NCBI RefSeq assembly: GCF_914484835.1
Contig: NZ_CAJZAR010000068.1
Coordinates: 248,001 to 312,000, forward strand
Length of the DNA: 64,000 bases
Source: Paraburkholderia tropica
GTDB taxonomy: Bacteria > Pseudomonadota > Gammaproteobacteria > Burkholderiales > Burkholderiaceae
Direction: 5' to 3'
The translations under genes were made by a program, and so were the position numbers. The stretch's first letter is position 1, and every line of letters begins with the position of its first letter. Below the pieces are notes generated by a model. It was not told the DNA's origin and ran no database searches. It was given only the letters and a program-made list of their open reading frames with translations. This document shows, in pieces, positions 42,041 to 50,701 of this stretch.

Positions 42041-43510
42041 ATGAGTGTTCATTTTCAGCTGTATATCGACGGCCAGTTCGAATCCGGCGCCGCGACGTTC
42101 GGCAGCGTGAATCCGGCCACGGGCGACGTGTGGGCGCAAATGCCCGAAGCGCGCCGCGACGAAGTCAACCGCGCCGTGAACGCGGCGAGCCGCGCGCTGA
42201 ACGACGCGGCGTGGGCCGGGCTCACCGCATCGGCGCGCGGCAAGCTGCTTTATAAACTCGCTGCGCTCGTCGAACAGGCCGCGCCGCGACTCGCTGAAAT
42301 TGAAACGAACGATACCGGCAAGATCATTCGCGAGACGACGAGCCAGATTGCGTACGTCGCGGAGTATTACCGCTATTACGCCGGTATCGCCGACAAGATC
42401 GAAGGCAGCCACATTCCTGTCGACAAGCCCGACATGCAGGTCTGGCTCGAACGTCAGCCGGTGGGCGTGGTGGCCGCGATCGTGCCGTGGAATAGCCAGT
42501 TGTTCCTCTCCGCCGTGAAGCTCGGCCCGGCGCTCGCCGCGGGCTGCACGGTGGTGCTCAAGGCTTCCGAAGAAGCGCCCGGCCCGCTGCTCGAATTCGC
42601 GCGTCTCGTGCACGAAGCCGGTTTTCCGCCGGGTGTGGTGAACGTCATTACGGGCTTCGGCGCGGAATGCGGCGCGGTGCTCAGCAGCCATCCGAAGGTC
42701 GATAAAGTGGCCTTCACGGGCGGCCCGGAAACGGCGAAGCACATCGTCTCGAACACCGCGAACAATCTCGCCAAGGTCTCGCTCGAACTCGGCGGTAAAT
42801 CGCCATTTATCGTGTTTGCCGACAGCGATATTCAAAGCGCAGTGAATGCGCAGGTCGCGGCGATTTTCGCGGCGAGCGGTCAAAGCTGCGTGGCGGGTTC
42901 GCGCCTGTTGATCGAAGCGTCGGTGAAGGACGAGTTTCTCGCGCGGCTGGTCGAGCGCGTCTCGCGCATTCGCGTGGGCCTGCCCAACGACATGGCGACC
43001 GAATACGGCCCGCTGTGCACCGAGCGTCAATTGCGCAACATCGAAGCGGTGGTCGAGCGTTCCGTCAAGCAAGGCGCGAAAGTGCTCGCGGGCGGCAAGG
43101 CGCTCGATCGCGCGGGCTTCTATTACGCGCCGACGATACTCGATTGCAGCAGCGTGCCCGACGCCGACAGCATCACGACCGAACTGTTCGGCCCGGTGCT
43201 CTCCGTCGACACGTTCAGCAACGAACAGGAAGCGATCGAGAAAGCCAATAGCACCGCTTACGGTCTCGCCGCCGGTATCTTCACGACCAATCTCACGCGC
43301 GCGCATCGTGTGTCGAAGCGCGTGCGCTCGGGCATCGTGTGGATCAACACGTATCGCGCGGTGTCGCCGCTGGTGCCGTTCGGCGGCTTCGGGCTTTCGG
43401 GCCACGGACGCGAAGGCGGCTTCGCGGCAGCGCTCGAATACACGACGACGAAATCCGTTTGGCTGCGCACCTCGGATGAACCGATCAGCGATCCGTTCGT
43501 GATGCGGTAG
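42041..43510 (+). CDS. Aldehyde dehydrogenase family protein
   Basis: A 489-aa NAD(P)-dependent dehydrogenase with the full family set: VAAIVPWNSQLFLSAVKLGPALAAG, the KASEEAPG cofactor loop, FTGGPETAKHIV, the catalytic Glu in SLELGGKSPFIVF and the nucleophile Cys in FAASGQSCVAGSRL, and a C-terminal FGGFGLSGHGREGG. It would oxidise an aldehyde, probably the product of the luciferase-like monooxygenase, to the acid. It lies 12 bp after the monooxygenase gene. Close types include betaine-aldehyde and semialdehyde dehydrogenases. Confidence 0.93.
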   Translation: MSVHFQLYIDGQFESGAATFGSVNPATGDVWAQMPEARRDEVNRAVNAASRALNDAAWAGLTASARGKLLYKLAALVEQAAPRLAEIETNDTGKIIRETTSQIAYVAEYYRYYAGIADKIEGSHIPVDKPDMQVWLERQPVGVVAAIVPWNSQLFLSAVKLGPALAAGCTVVLKASEEAPGPLLEFARLVHEAGFPPGVVNVITGFGAECGAVLSSHPKVDKVAFTGGPETAKHIVSNTANNLAKVSLELGGKSPFIVFADSDIQSAVNAQVAAIFAASGQSCVAGSRLLIEASVKDEFLARLVERVSRIRVGLPNDMATEYGPLCTERQLRNIEAVVERSVKQGAKVLAGGKALDRAGFYYAPTILDCSSVPDADSITTELFGPVLSVDTFSNEQEAIEKANSTAYGLAAGIFTTNLTRAHRVSKRVRSGIVWINTYRAVSPLVPFGGFGLSGHGREGGFAAALEYTTTKSVWLRTSDEPISDPFVMR

Positions 43511-43636
43511 TGGTACATCAGGCGCGCTCAGCGCGCTTCGTGAGGCCATGCCGCCACGAAGCCGCAACGACGCCATAGAGGCCGCACGCGCCGCACGCTA
43601 ACGCGCGGGCGGCGGCCAGGCAATAAAGATGGAGAC

Positions 43637-45052
43637 ATGATGACTAACCCGACGAACGACAATAGCGTTCTGACCATCGAAAGCAATTCGATCGAATACG
43701 TTTCCCCGGAACACCGGCATGGCAAACCCGTCGATCTGTTTACGCTGTGGTTCTGCACGAATGTCGCGCCGCTGGCCGTGATTTCCGGCGCCACCTCGGT
43801 GCTGATTTTCCACCTCGATCTGGTGAGCGCGATTCTCGCCATCGCGGCAGGCCAATTCTTCGGCGCGATCTTTCACGCGCTCACTTCCGCGCAAGGTCCG
43901 CTCGTGGGCGTGCCGCAAATGATTCAAAGCCGCGCGCAATTCGGCCGCTACGGCTCGCTGCTCGTGGTGGGCTTCACGACGCTGATCTATCTCGGGTTCT
44001 TCGTTTCGAACATCATTCTCGCGGGCAAGACGCTGCACACTGCGGTGCCGCCCGTACCCATTTCGCTGGCCACGGTGCTGGGCGCCGTGTTCGCCACGCT
44101 CGTGGGCGTGATCGGCTATAACTTCATTCACCGCTTCAACAAGATCGGCGCGTGGTTCATGGGCGGCGCACTCGTGATCGGCATGATTCTGATGGTGCCG
44201 AGCCTCAACGCCAGCGTGCTTCAGCAAGGTCATTTCAATCTCTCGGGCTGGTTCGCGATGTTCGGCCTGTGCGCGGTCTGGCAAATCAGCTTTGCGCCTT
44301 ATACCTCCGATTATTCGCGTTATCTGCCGGAATCGACGGGTTTCGCCAGGACCTTCGCGTTCACGTATTTCGGCACCTCGCTGGGCACGATCTTCGCCTT
44401 CATCTTCGGCGTGATCGCGGTGAGCACCGGACACGCCACCGACGCGATGCAGGCCATCCGCACGCAAACGGGCGCGTTCGGTTATGTGCTGATCTTTCTT
44501 TTCCTCGTCAACATCATTGGCCACAACGGCATGAATCTGTATGGCGGCGTGCTGTCGTGCATCACCGCCGCGCAGACGTTCCGTCCGAGCTGGACGCCCG
44601 GCCGCAATGTTCGCGTCGCCGTCTCGGCGATCCTGCTGGTGGCGTGCACGGGCACCGCGCTGTGGGCATCGAGCAATTTCATCGCCATTTTCCTGACCGC
44701 GATCTTTGCGATGCGCATCGTGCTCGCACCGTGGATCGCGATTAATCTGGTCGACTTTTATCTCGTCAACAAGCGGCACTATCAGGTTTCGGAAATCATC
44801 AGCAGCACGGGCGGCATGTATGGCGCATTCAACGTCAAGGCGCTCGCGCTGTATGTTTTCGGTATCGTGATTCAGGTGCCGTTCATGGAAGAGAGCTTCT
44901 TCCATGGCCCGTGGGCCTCGCTGCTCGGCGGCGCGGATATTTCGTGGATGGTCGGGCTCGTCGCCACTGCCCTCGCCTATTATCTGCTTGCGCCGAATAG
45001 CGGTTCGCGCTCCCCGCGCCGTTCGACTGCCAGTGCGGGTGCTTCGGATTAA
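43637..45052 (+). CDS. NCS1-family permease (purine/cytosine type)
   Basis: A 471-aa membrane protein of the nucleobase:cation symporter-1 family with about twelve helices. Family marks include DLFTLWFCTNVAPLAVISGA in helix 1, GPLVGVPQMIQSRAQFGRYG, and IGYNFIHRFNKIGAW. Members take up purines, cytosine, allantoin, hydantoins or vitamins, so the cluster's substrate is probably a small nitrogen-containing compound. The ATG pair at 43637/43640 follows GGAG; either may be used. A strong terminator follows, so this appears to be the last gene of the operon, 126 bp after the aldehyde dehydrogenase. Confidence 0.9.
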   Translation: MMTNPTNDNSVLTIESNSIEYVSPEHRHGKPVDLFTLWFCTNVAPLAVISGATSVLIFHLDLVSAILAIAAGQFFGAIFHALTSAQGPLVGVPQMIQSRAQFGRYGSLLVVGFTTLIYLGFFVSNIILAGKTLHTAVPPVPISLATVLGAVFATLVGVIGYNFIHRFNKIGAWFMGGALVIGMILMVPSLNASVLQQGHFNLSGWFAMFGLCAVWQISFAPYTSDYSRYLPESTGFARTFAFTYFGTSLGTIFAFIFGVIAVSTGHATDAMQAIRTQTGAFGYVLIFLFLVNIIGHNGMNLYGGVLSCITAAQTFRPSWTPGRNVRVAVSAILLVACTGTALWASSNFIAIFLTAIFAMRIVLAPWIAINLVDFYLVNKRHYQVSEIISSTGGMYGAFNVKALALYVFGIVIQVPFMEESFFHGPWASLLGGADISWMVGLVATALAYYLLAPNSGSRSPRRSTASAGASD

Positions 45053-45364
45053 ATTCCTGACACCGTTTCACTGAATTGAAAAAGCCGGCTCGTTGATAAA
45101 ACGAGCCGGCTTTTTTATTGGCGATTCAATTTTCAATTGCCGTGTGCGCAGCCATATTGTGCGCCACGGACTACGCGAGCGTGAGGTTATGGCGACTCAC
45201 GCTTCATAGTTGATGACTTGCTCTGTCCTGCTGACGGCCCCTTCTTGTCAAGCAGCAAGATCCCGGCAGTTACGCGTTGCCTCCCCAACATCGATACCGC
45301 ACGATCCGCCGGCTTGCCGTGTTCATTCGTTCGAACACTTTGAATTCCATGCCCAGGAGGTACC
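45053..45364. other. Intergenic region holding a terminator and the promoter of the secreted-protein/DUF2145 pair
   Basis: After the terminator the remaining 248 bp contain AT-rich DNA near 45115-45145 and otherwise nothing recognisable. The promoter for the next two genes should be here. Confidence 0.5.
45079..45116 (+). terminator. Rho-independent terminator of the flavin monooxygenase operon
   Basis: AAAAAGCCGGCTCGT and ACGAGCCGGCTTTTTT pair perfectly around a 7-nt loop, ending in six Ts. The stem is the same as that of the terminator at 46689-46728. Confidence 0.92.
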
Positions 45365-45829
45365 GTGAATTTCCAGAAAACACTTATTGTTGCCTCGGTT
45401 GTCGGTCTCGTTGCGGCGGGGTCTTTCCCCGCGTTTTCCAAAAGCGCGTCGGAAATGAGTGCTGCCGGTGCAATGTCGGTAGCGGCTTCCCCGCTGATCT
45501 CCGTCACCGGCCATCCGTTTGAAGGGTCAGTCGTGGGCGCAACCGGTTCCGGGCTGATCGTTTCCAGTATTGTCGAAGGCACGGTCGACACCCTCACGGT
45601 GGTGTTCGCAGCGGCCGCAGACGGCAGCAAAGCAACCGTCGCGGTCTCTGCGGACGCGGCTAAAAAAGCGGGCTTGTCGGTGGGAAGCGCTGTCAAGGTG
45701 GTCTCTGAAGCCACGGGCTATGCGCTGATCGCTTCGGGCGAATTGCTGGCCTTCATTCCCAATGAGGCAGGTAAAGCGTTGCTGCACCATTCGCGCGTGG
45801 ACGCGGAATCGACGGCGATGCCCGAATGA
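45365..45829 (+). CDS. Exported protein, partner of DUF2145 gene
   Basis: A 154-aa protein beginning at a GTG 5 nt after AGGAGG. A signal peptide is cut near PAFS-K (residues 23-26). The mature part is rich in Ala, Val and Ser, without cysteines, and reads as beta-strands (VEGTVDTLTVVFAAAADGS, LSVGSAVKVVSEATG, ASGELLAFIPNEAGKALL). I recognise it as the kind of small exported protein that accompanies DUF2145 genes in Burkholderiales, but no function is known. Its last codons overlap the DUF2145 ATG (ATGA, 45826-45829). Confidence 0.75.
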   Translation: MNFQKTLIVASVVGLVAAGSFPAFSKSASEMSAAGAMSVAASPLISVTGHPFEGSVVGATGSGLIVSSIVEGTVDTLTVVFAAAADGSKATVAVSADAAKKAGLSVGSAVKVVSEATGYALIASGELLAFIPNEAGKALLHHSRVDAESTAMPE

Positions 45830-46677
45830 AAACGCGCCTGAAACGTCGCTTGATGCGTAGTTTGCGGCCTGGCTTACTCTCTTTCGCCGCCGCCCTGCTG
45901 CTTGCAAACTCCGCGTGGGCCGGGCAAGGTTGCAGCGACAAACCGATTGAGCCCGGCACGGTGCGCACGGCCCTGCAAACCGCAGCGCAATTGCAGCAGC
46001 AACTCGATCAACTGTCGCCCAAAGTGGCGCTGGTTGCCCGCGTAGGTCAGGATTTGTCGGCCTATGGGTTGCGCTATTCCCATCTGGCCTTTGTCTCGCG
46101 CACAGCGCCTGACCAGCCCTGGCGAGTCAGCCATCTGCTCAACGATTGTGGAGCGGCGACATCGGCGCTGTGGCGCGAAGGTCTGGGGAACTTCTTCATG
46201 GACGATATGTTTTCGTTCGACTCGCTGCTGATCGTTCCCGATGCGCCGACCCAGGATCGGCTGGCGCGCCTGCTGCGTAGTCCCGCGGCGCTGGAGCAAA
46301 TGCATTCGAGCAGTTACAGCATGGTCGCCTATCCGTTCTCTGTTCTGCACCAGAATTCCAATCAATGGGCGCTGGAAATTCTGGCCGAAGGCTTGAGCGG
46401 GCAGCAATTCGTGAAGCGCGCCGATGCACAGGCCTGGTTAAAGACAGCGGACTATCAGCCCGACACGTTAAAGATCGGTACATTGAAACGTCTCGGCGGA
46501 CGCGTGTTCAAGGCGAACGTGGCATTTGACGATCACCCCACCGATCAACGCGTGGCGGGCAATATCCAGACCATCACGGTCGACTCGATGGTTCGCTTTC
46601 TGACGAAAGCCTCGCCAGCGACGCAAGTCATTCCGGTTTCCGCACCCCGCATGTCGGACCTGCTGGCAAAACAATAA
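45826..46677 (+). CDS. DUF2145 family exported protein
   Basis: The 283-aa protein has a positively charged start and a hydrophobic signal (SFAAALLLANSAWA). It matches DUF2145 over its length: VALVARVGQDLSAYGLRYSHLAFVSRT, VSHLLNDCGAATSALWREGLGNFFMDDMFSFDSLLIVP, and SMVAYPFSVLHQNSNQWALEILA. The conserved SH and downstream Cys/His residues recall NlpC/P60-type folds, but no activity has been shown. It overlaps the preceding exported-protein gene by 4 bp; the two are probably made in fixed ratio. A terminator follows. Confidence 0.85.
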   Translation: MKTRLKRRLMRSLRPGLLSFAAALLLANSAWAGQGCSDKPIEPGTVRTALQTAAQLQQQLDQLSPKVALVARVGQDLSAYGLRYSHLAFVSRTAPDQPWRVSHLLNDCGAATSALWREGLGNFFMDDMFSFDSLLIVPDAPTQDRLARLLRSPAALEQMHSSSYSMVAYPFSVLHQNSNQWALEILAEGLSGQQFVKRADAQAWLKTADYQPDTLKIGTLKRLGGRVFKANVAFDDHPTDQRVAGNIQTITVDSMVRFLTKASPATQVIPVSAPRMSDLLAKQ

Positions 46678-46688
46678 AGCCCGAATTG

Positions 46689-46728
46689 AAAAAGCCGGCT
46701 CGTCAATACAACGAGCCGGCTTTTTTTT
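46689..46728. terminator. Rho-independent terminator between DUF2145 and porin genes
   Basis: AAAAGCCGGCTCGT and ACGAGCCGGCTTTTTTTT pair around a short loop. It is nearly identical to the terminator at 45079-45116, and with A- and T-runs on both sides it can also end the convergent porin gene. Confidence 0.9.
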
Positions 46729-46735
46729 CGATCGG

Positions 46736-47896
46736 TCAGAACTGGTGATACATGCCGATACGCACCATCGTCTGATGATTATTCGACGATGCCGACGCCA
46801 CCGAGCCGTCGAAGATATCGGCATTCGAGGCCGCGCCCGCCGCCTTCTGCCACACACCCATCGCATAGAGCGACGTGCGCTTCGACAAGGCGTAAGCCGT
46901 CGTCAGACCAACCTGGTGATAAATCGGAATTGCCTGGTTGTAGCCGATATTGCCGTGCGTGTACACGTATTGCGCGCCCACGTACCACGCGGACGTCAGG
47001 TTGTAGCGGCCCCACGCTTCGTAGTTCGTGAAGATGACCGTGCCCTGCGTGCCGTTCGCCTCGTTGAACTTGGTATTCGTGTAGTCGAGACCGAGCGTGG
47101 CCGAGCCCAGCGCGTAGTTGATCGCCGCGCCGAAAATCTGTTCGTTGGCCGGATTGCCCACGTAGCTGAACGGACCGCTCGCGCCAATCTCCGCGCCCGT
47201 GGTGTTGCTCACATAGTTGCCGTCCGTGAGCAGCGCCGCCGGCTGCTTCGCATACAAATACGCACCGGCAATCGTGAAGCCGCCAAACGCGTAATTCGCG
47301 CCGACGCTCCACAAACCCGTCGTGCCGCGCCCGGCTGCGTTCGTATTCGTGAAGGAATACAAACCGCCGAAGGTCAAGCCGCCGATCTTGGGACTGGCGT
47401 ATTTAACGGCATTATCGACACGAAACGAATTATCGGTATTATCGATATCGCCGCCGTGGACGAGCGGTCCGCCGAGTTGTCCCGGCGCGGTCAGCGGCTG
47501 AAGATAATCGACCACCGAATCGTACTGCCGGCCGAGCGTAACCGTGCCGAAGCGCGTATCCGAAAGACCCACATACGCCTGGCGGCCAAACAGGCGGCCA
47601 CCCTGGCGCATCTGGCCGTTCTCCGTGCTGAAGCCCGATTCGAGCCGGAACAACGCACTCAAACCGCCACCGAGATCCTCGCTGCCTTTCAAACCCCAGC
47701 GGCTGCCATAAACGCCGTCATAGGTGCCGTCACGCATGCGCCAAAGCGAATGGCCGCCGCTGTTGCTGACGTAGTCGATCCCTTCGTCGATCACGCCATA
47801 CAGCGTGACGGACGACTGGGCGTGCGCATTCAATGCGACGAATGCGCTTGCGGCCACTAGCCACGTGACAGGTAGTCTGTTGCCCCGATGTTCCAT
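46736..47896 (-). CDS. Gram-negative porin (Burkholderia Porin_4 type)
   Basis: From the ATG at 47896, preceded by GAGGAGAG, the product is 386 aa. A signal peptide (cut after NAHA near residue 25) is followed by QSSVTLYGVIDEGIDYVSN, the typical first strand of Burkholderia OmpC-like porins, then RWGLKGSEDLGGGLSALFRLESGF, LFGRQAYVGLSDTRFGTVTLGRQYD, the L3 constriction loop and a final strand ending RIGMYHQF with the C-terminal Phe. It forms a trimeric 16-strand outer-membrane channel. It lies next to the polyamine-type ABC operon and may serve it. Confidence 0.94.
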   Translation of the reverse strand: MEHRGNRLPVTWLVAASAFVALNAHAQSSVTLYGVIDEGIDYVSNSGGHSLWRMRDGTYDGVYGSRWGLKGSEDLGGGLSALFRLESGFSTENGQMRQGGRLFGRQAYVGLSDTRFGTVTLGRQYDSVVDYLQPLTAPGQLGGPLVHGGDIDNTDNSFRVDNAVKYASPKIGGLTFGGLYSFTNTNAAGRGTTGLWSVGANYAFGGFTIAGAYLYAKQPAALLTDGNYVSNTTGAEIGASGPFSYVGNPANEQIFGAAINYALGSATLGLDYTNTKFNEANGTQGTVIFTNYEAWGRYNLTSAWYVGAQYVYTHGNIGYNQAIPIYHQVGLTTAYALSKRTSLYAMGVWQKAAGAASNADIFDGSVASASSNNHQTMVRIGMYHQF

Positions 47897-48053
47897 GCGT
47901 GCTTCTCTCCTCGTCAAATGCGCGCGTACCCGCCGCCGAACGGTCGGGCGCGCGGTGGGTTGTGATGCTTCGTTGAATTTCTATTTGCACTACAAACTAA
48001 AAAGACGAGAGCGGACGCGGCTCCATCTGAAGGAGCCGCATCGCTTCAAACGA

Positions 48054-48773
48054 TCAACTCGCGTGCTTCAGCAAGACGGGTACTAGTCCGCTAGCCAGCA
48101 GTTTTTCGGCGATTTCGGCGACGCGGTTCACATGGGCGAGCGCTGCACCGCGCGCCGCGTCGATATCGGCGGCGCGAATCGCCGCGAGAATCCGCTGCAT
48201 TTCCTGAACCGCCTGATCGCCGCGATCGTCGGACGCAATCGTCAGTGCGCGCAGCCGGTTGATTCTCGCGGTCAGCGACTGCACGATTTCCCACGCGACA
48301 TGCTTGTGTCCCGCCGTGAACATGCGCTCATAGAACGCCGTCGTGAGCGCACGAACCGCGCGATGATCCTGCGCGTAAAAAGCCTGCTGAATCTCGTCGA
48401 TACGCGTTTGCAGATCCGCGATCGTCGCCGCATCGGCGAATTGCGCACAGGCTGCGGCGGCCTCGCTTTCCAGCAGTCCGCGAATCTCGTAGATTTCACT
48501 GGCCGTGCTGAAATCGAGCACGGCTACGATCGGCCCCTGGTTCGGCAAAAGCTCGACGAGCCCTTCCGTTTCCAGATGCCGCAGCACCTCGCGCACGACG
48601 GTGCGGCTCACGCCGAGTTCCTCGCACAAGGCGCGCTCGACCAGCCGGTCGCCCGGCAGAAAGCGCGCGTCGAAAATCGCGCTGCGCATTTTCTCCAGCG
48701 CGAGTTCCCGCAACGTGGTGGTCCGGCGCTCGACCTTCAGGGACGCTAGCGTGTCTTGCATCGCGGCACCCAT
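48054..48773 (-). CDS. FadR-type GntR regulator of the polyamine-type ABC operon
   Basis: A 239-aa protein with a GntR winged helix (DRLVERALCEELGVSRTVVREVLRHLETEGLVE, residues 40-75) and an FCD domain (EIRGLLESEAAAACAQFADA to the C-terminus). The ATG at 48773 directly follows the stop of the ABC ATPase gene, so the regulator is the last gene of that operon and likely responds to its substrate. It is closely similar to the regulator at 54314-55000 in its DNA-reading helix (LGVSRTxVREVLRHLETEGLVE), suggesting related operators. The inner ATG at 48761 is an alternative start. Confidence 0.9.
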   Translation of the reverse strand: MGAAMQDTLASLKVERRTTTLRELALEKMRSAIFDARFLPGDRLVERALCEELGVSRTVVREVLRHLETEGLVELLPNQGPIVAVLDFSTASEIYEIRGLLESEAAAACAQFADAATIADLQTRIDEIQQAFYAQDHRAVRALTTAFYERMFTAGHKHVAWEIVQSLTARINRLRALTIASDDRGDQAVQEMQRILAAIRAADIDAARGAALAHVNRVAEIAEKLLASGLVPVLLKHAS

Positions 48774-49874
48774 TCAAGCCTGCGCGAACAGCCGCACGTC
48801 GCGCGCGTCCCAATCGATCCACGCATGCGTGCCGATGACGATACCGCTGTCGCGATGATCGCCCGCCGGCATGCGCACCGACATGTCCTGCTCCCACGGC
48901 GTGGTCACCGCGTAGTGCATCGCATCGCCGAGATAGGTAATGTCGCGCACCGTCACGGGCAGGCCCGCTGCGCTGTTCGTCGACTGATTCGCGGCTTGCG
49001 CTGCGCGAATGCGGATTTGCTCAGGACGCACCATCAGCGTGCCGTCGCCGCCCACGGGCAGCGCGATGTCGCCCGCCGCCGCCACGGCGTGACCGCTCGG
49101 GAATACCGCGCTCGCCTGCTCCGCCGCGCGACCGGTAATTCGCACGGGCAGGAAATTCGAATTGCCGATAAAGTTCGCGACGAAGCGCGAAGCCGGATTC
49201 GCATACAGTTCCTCGCCGGTCCCGCACTGCTCGATACAGCCTTTATTGAATACGGCAATGCGATCCGAAAGCCGCAACGCTTCTTCCTGATCGTGCGTCA
49301 CGTAGAGAATCGTCACGCCGGTTTCCTGATGAATGCGGCGCAATTCAAGCTGAATCTCTTCGCGCAATTTCTTGTCGAGCGCGGAAAGCGGTTCGTCCAT
49401 CAGCAAGACCGGCGGATCGTAGGCGAGCGCACGCGCAATCGCCACGCGCTGCTGCTGACCGCCCGAGAGTTGCGCGGGCATACGATCGCGAAACTCCGAG
49501 AGATGCACGAGCGCGAGCATCTGCTCGACCTTCTTGTTGATTTCGGCTTCGGGACGGCGGCGAACGCGCAGCGGGAAGGCCACGTTTTGACCGACCGTCA
49601 AATGCGGAAACAGCGTATAGCGCTGAAACACCATGCCGATATTGCGTTTATTCGGCGCTATCGAGAGCAGCGGTTTACCGTCGAGCAGCACGCGGCCCTC
49701 GGTCGGCTCCTGAAAGCCCGCGACAATATAGAGCGTCGTGCTCTTGCCCGAGCCCGACGGCCCGAGGAAGGTCATGAACTCGCCCTTGCGGATATCGAGC
49801 GACACCTGATCGATGGCGACGACGTCGTCGTAAGTCTTGCGCAGGCGCTGGATTTGCAGGAATGCGGAAGTCAT
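48774..49874 (-). CDS. Polyamine-type ABC transporter ATP-binding protein (PotA family)
   Basis: A 366-aa ATPase with Walker A GPSGSGKST, Q-loop MVFQRYTLFPHLTVGQ, signature LSGGQQQRVAIARA, Walker B LLMDEPLSALD and switch VTHDQEEALRLSD, followed by a TOBE domain (GTLMVRPEQIRI). It matches the PotA/PotG family that drives spermidine/putrescine and related uptake. It is followed directly by the FadR-type regulator gene and preceded by the two permeases. It provides the energy for this importer. Confidence 0.93.
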   Translation of the reverse strand: MTSAFLQIQRLRKTYDDVVAIDQVSLDIRKGEFMTFLGPSGSGKSTTLYIVAGFQEPTEGRVLLDGKPLLSIAPNKRNIGMVFQRYTLFPHLTVGQNVAFPLRVRRRPEAEINKKVEQMLALVHLSEFRDRMPAQLSGGQQQRVAIARALAYDPPVLLMDEPLSALDKKLREEIQLELRRIHQETGVTILYVTHDQEEALRLSDRIAVFNKGCIEQCGTGEELYANPASRFVANFIGNSNFLPVRITGRAAEQASAVFPSGHAVAAAGDIALPVGGDGTLMVRPEQIRIRAAQAANQSTNSAAGLPVTVRDITYLGDAMHYAVTTPWEQDMSVRMPAGDHRDSGIVIGTHAWIDWDARDVRLFAQA

Positions 49875-49905
49875 GGCGGGTTACCTCAGTAATCGCGTGA
49901 TCGGT

Positions 49906-50700
49906 TTAGCGCGCGCGGCGCAGTAGCGCGCCGGCCAGCATCAAAAGGGTCGTCAGTCCGACGAGCAGCGAAGACGCCGCCGCGACGACAGGCGTCAGGT
50001 CCTGACGCAGCGTCGCCCAGATGCGCACGGGCAGCGTCTGCAAGGTCGGGCTCGACATGAAGATCGACACCACCACTTCGTCCCATGAAGCGAGGAACGC
50101 GAAGATCGCGGCGGCGAACAGGCCGAGCCGGATGGCGGGCAAGGTCACGCGCAGTTTCACTTCGAGCGGCGACGCGCCGCAAATCAGCGCAGCGTCTTCG
50201 AGCGCGGTGTCGAAACTCGACAGCGAATTACTGATCGAGATAATCGAAAACGGCAGGGCGATAATCAGATGTCCGATCACGAAGCCGACCATCGTGCCGT
50301 TCAAACCAATGCGTAAAAAGAAGGCGTAGAGCGCCACGGCCAGCACCACCACGGGCAGCACCATCGGCGTGAGAAAAAACGCCTTGACCGCATTGCGTCC
50401 GCGAAATTTTCCGCGTACGAGCGCCTGCGAAGCGAGAAAGCCAATCAGCACGGAGAGCACGGTGACGATAACCGCGAGTTTCGCGCTCGTCAGCAGCGAG
50501 TCCAGCCAGCCCGGATCGGTGAACAGCTGGCGATACCACTCCAGCGTCCAGCCCGGCGGCGGAAAAATCAGCCACTGCGAATCGCCGAACGACAGCGCGA
50601 CGATAAACACAATCGGCAGCAGCAGAAACAGCGCGACGGCAGCGCCAATCGAGAGCAACGCCCAACGCAGCGCGCCCAGACGGTCGAAATCCAGCAACAT
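49906..50700 (-). CDS. Polyamine-type ABC transporter permease (PotC type)
   Basis: A 264-aa permease with six membrane segments and the EAA-like loop DTALEDAALICGASPLEVKLRVTLPAI, which docks the ATPase. The opening LRWALLSIGAAVALFLLLPIVFIVALSFGDSQWL is a typical PotC/YdcV first helix. It starts one base after the PotB-type stop and is 31 bp before the ATPase gene. Role: half of the inner-membrane channel. Confidence 0.92.
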   Translation of the reverse strand: MLLDFDRLGALRWALLSIGAAVALFLLLPIVFIVALSFGDSQWLIFPPPGWTLEWYRQLFTDPGWLDSLLTSAKLAVIVTVLSVLIGFLASQALVRGKFRGRNAVKAFFLTPMVLPVVVLAVALYAFFLRIGLNGTMVGFVIGHLIIALPFSIISISNSLSSFDTALEDAALICGASPLEVKLRVTLPAIRLGLFAAAIFAFLASWDEVVVSIFMSSPTLQTLPVRIWATLRQDLTPVVAAASSLLVGLTTLLMLAGALLRRAR

Positions 50701-50701
50701 G

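Noticed and set aside
40934..43576. 880-codon leftward open frame opposite the monooxygenase and dehydrogenase genes
   Set aside because: No recognisable domain; the forward genes show complete catalytic motifs.
23504..47991. 12-mer GTAGTGCAAATA shared by the promoter regions of the sugar-binding protein gene and (reverse) the porin gene
   Set aside because: Many 12-mer matches are expected by chance in 64 kb and there is no dyad symmetry or functional link.
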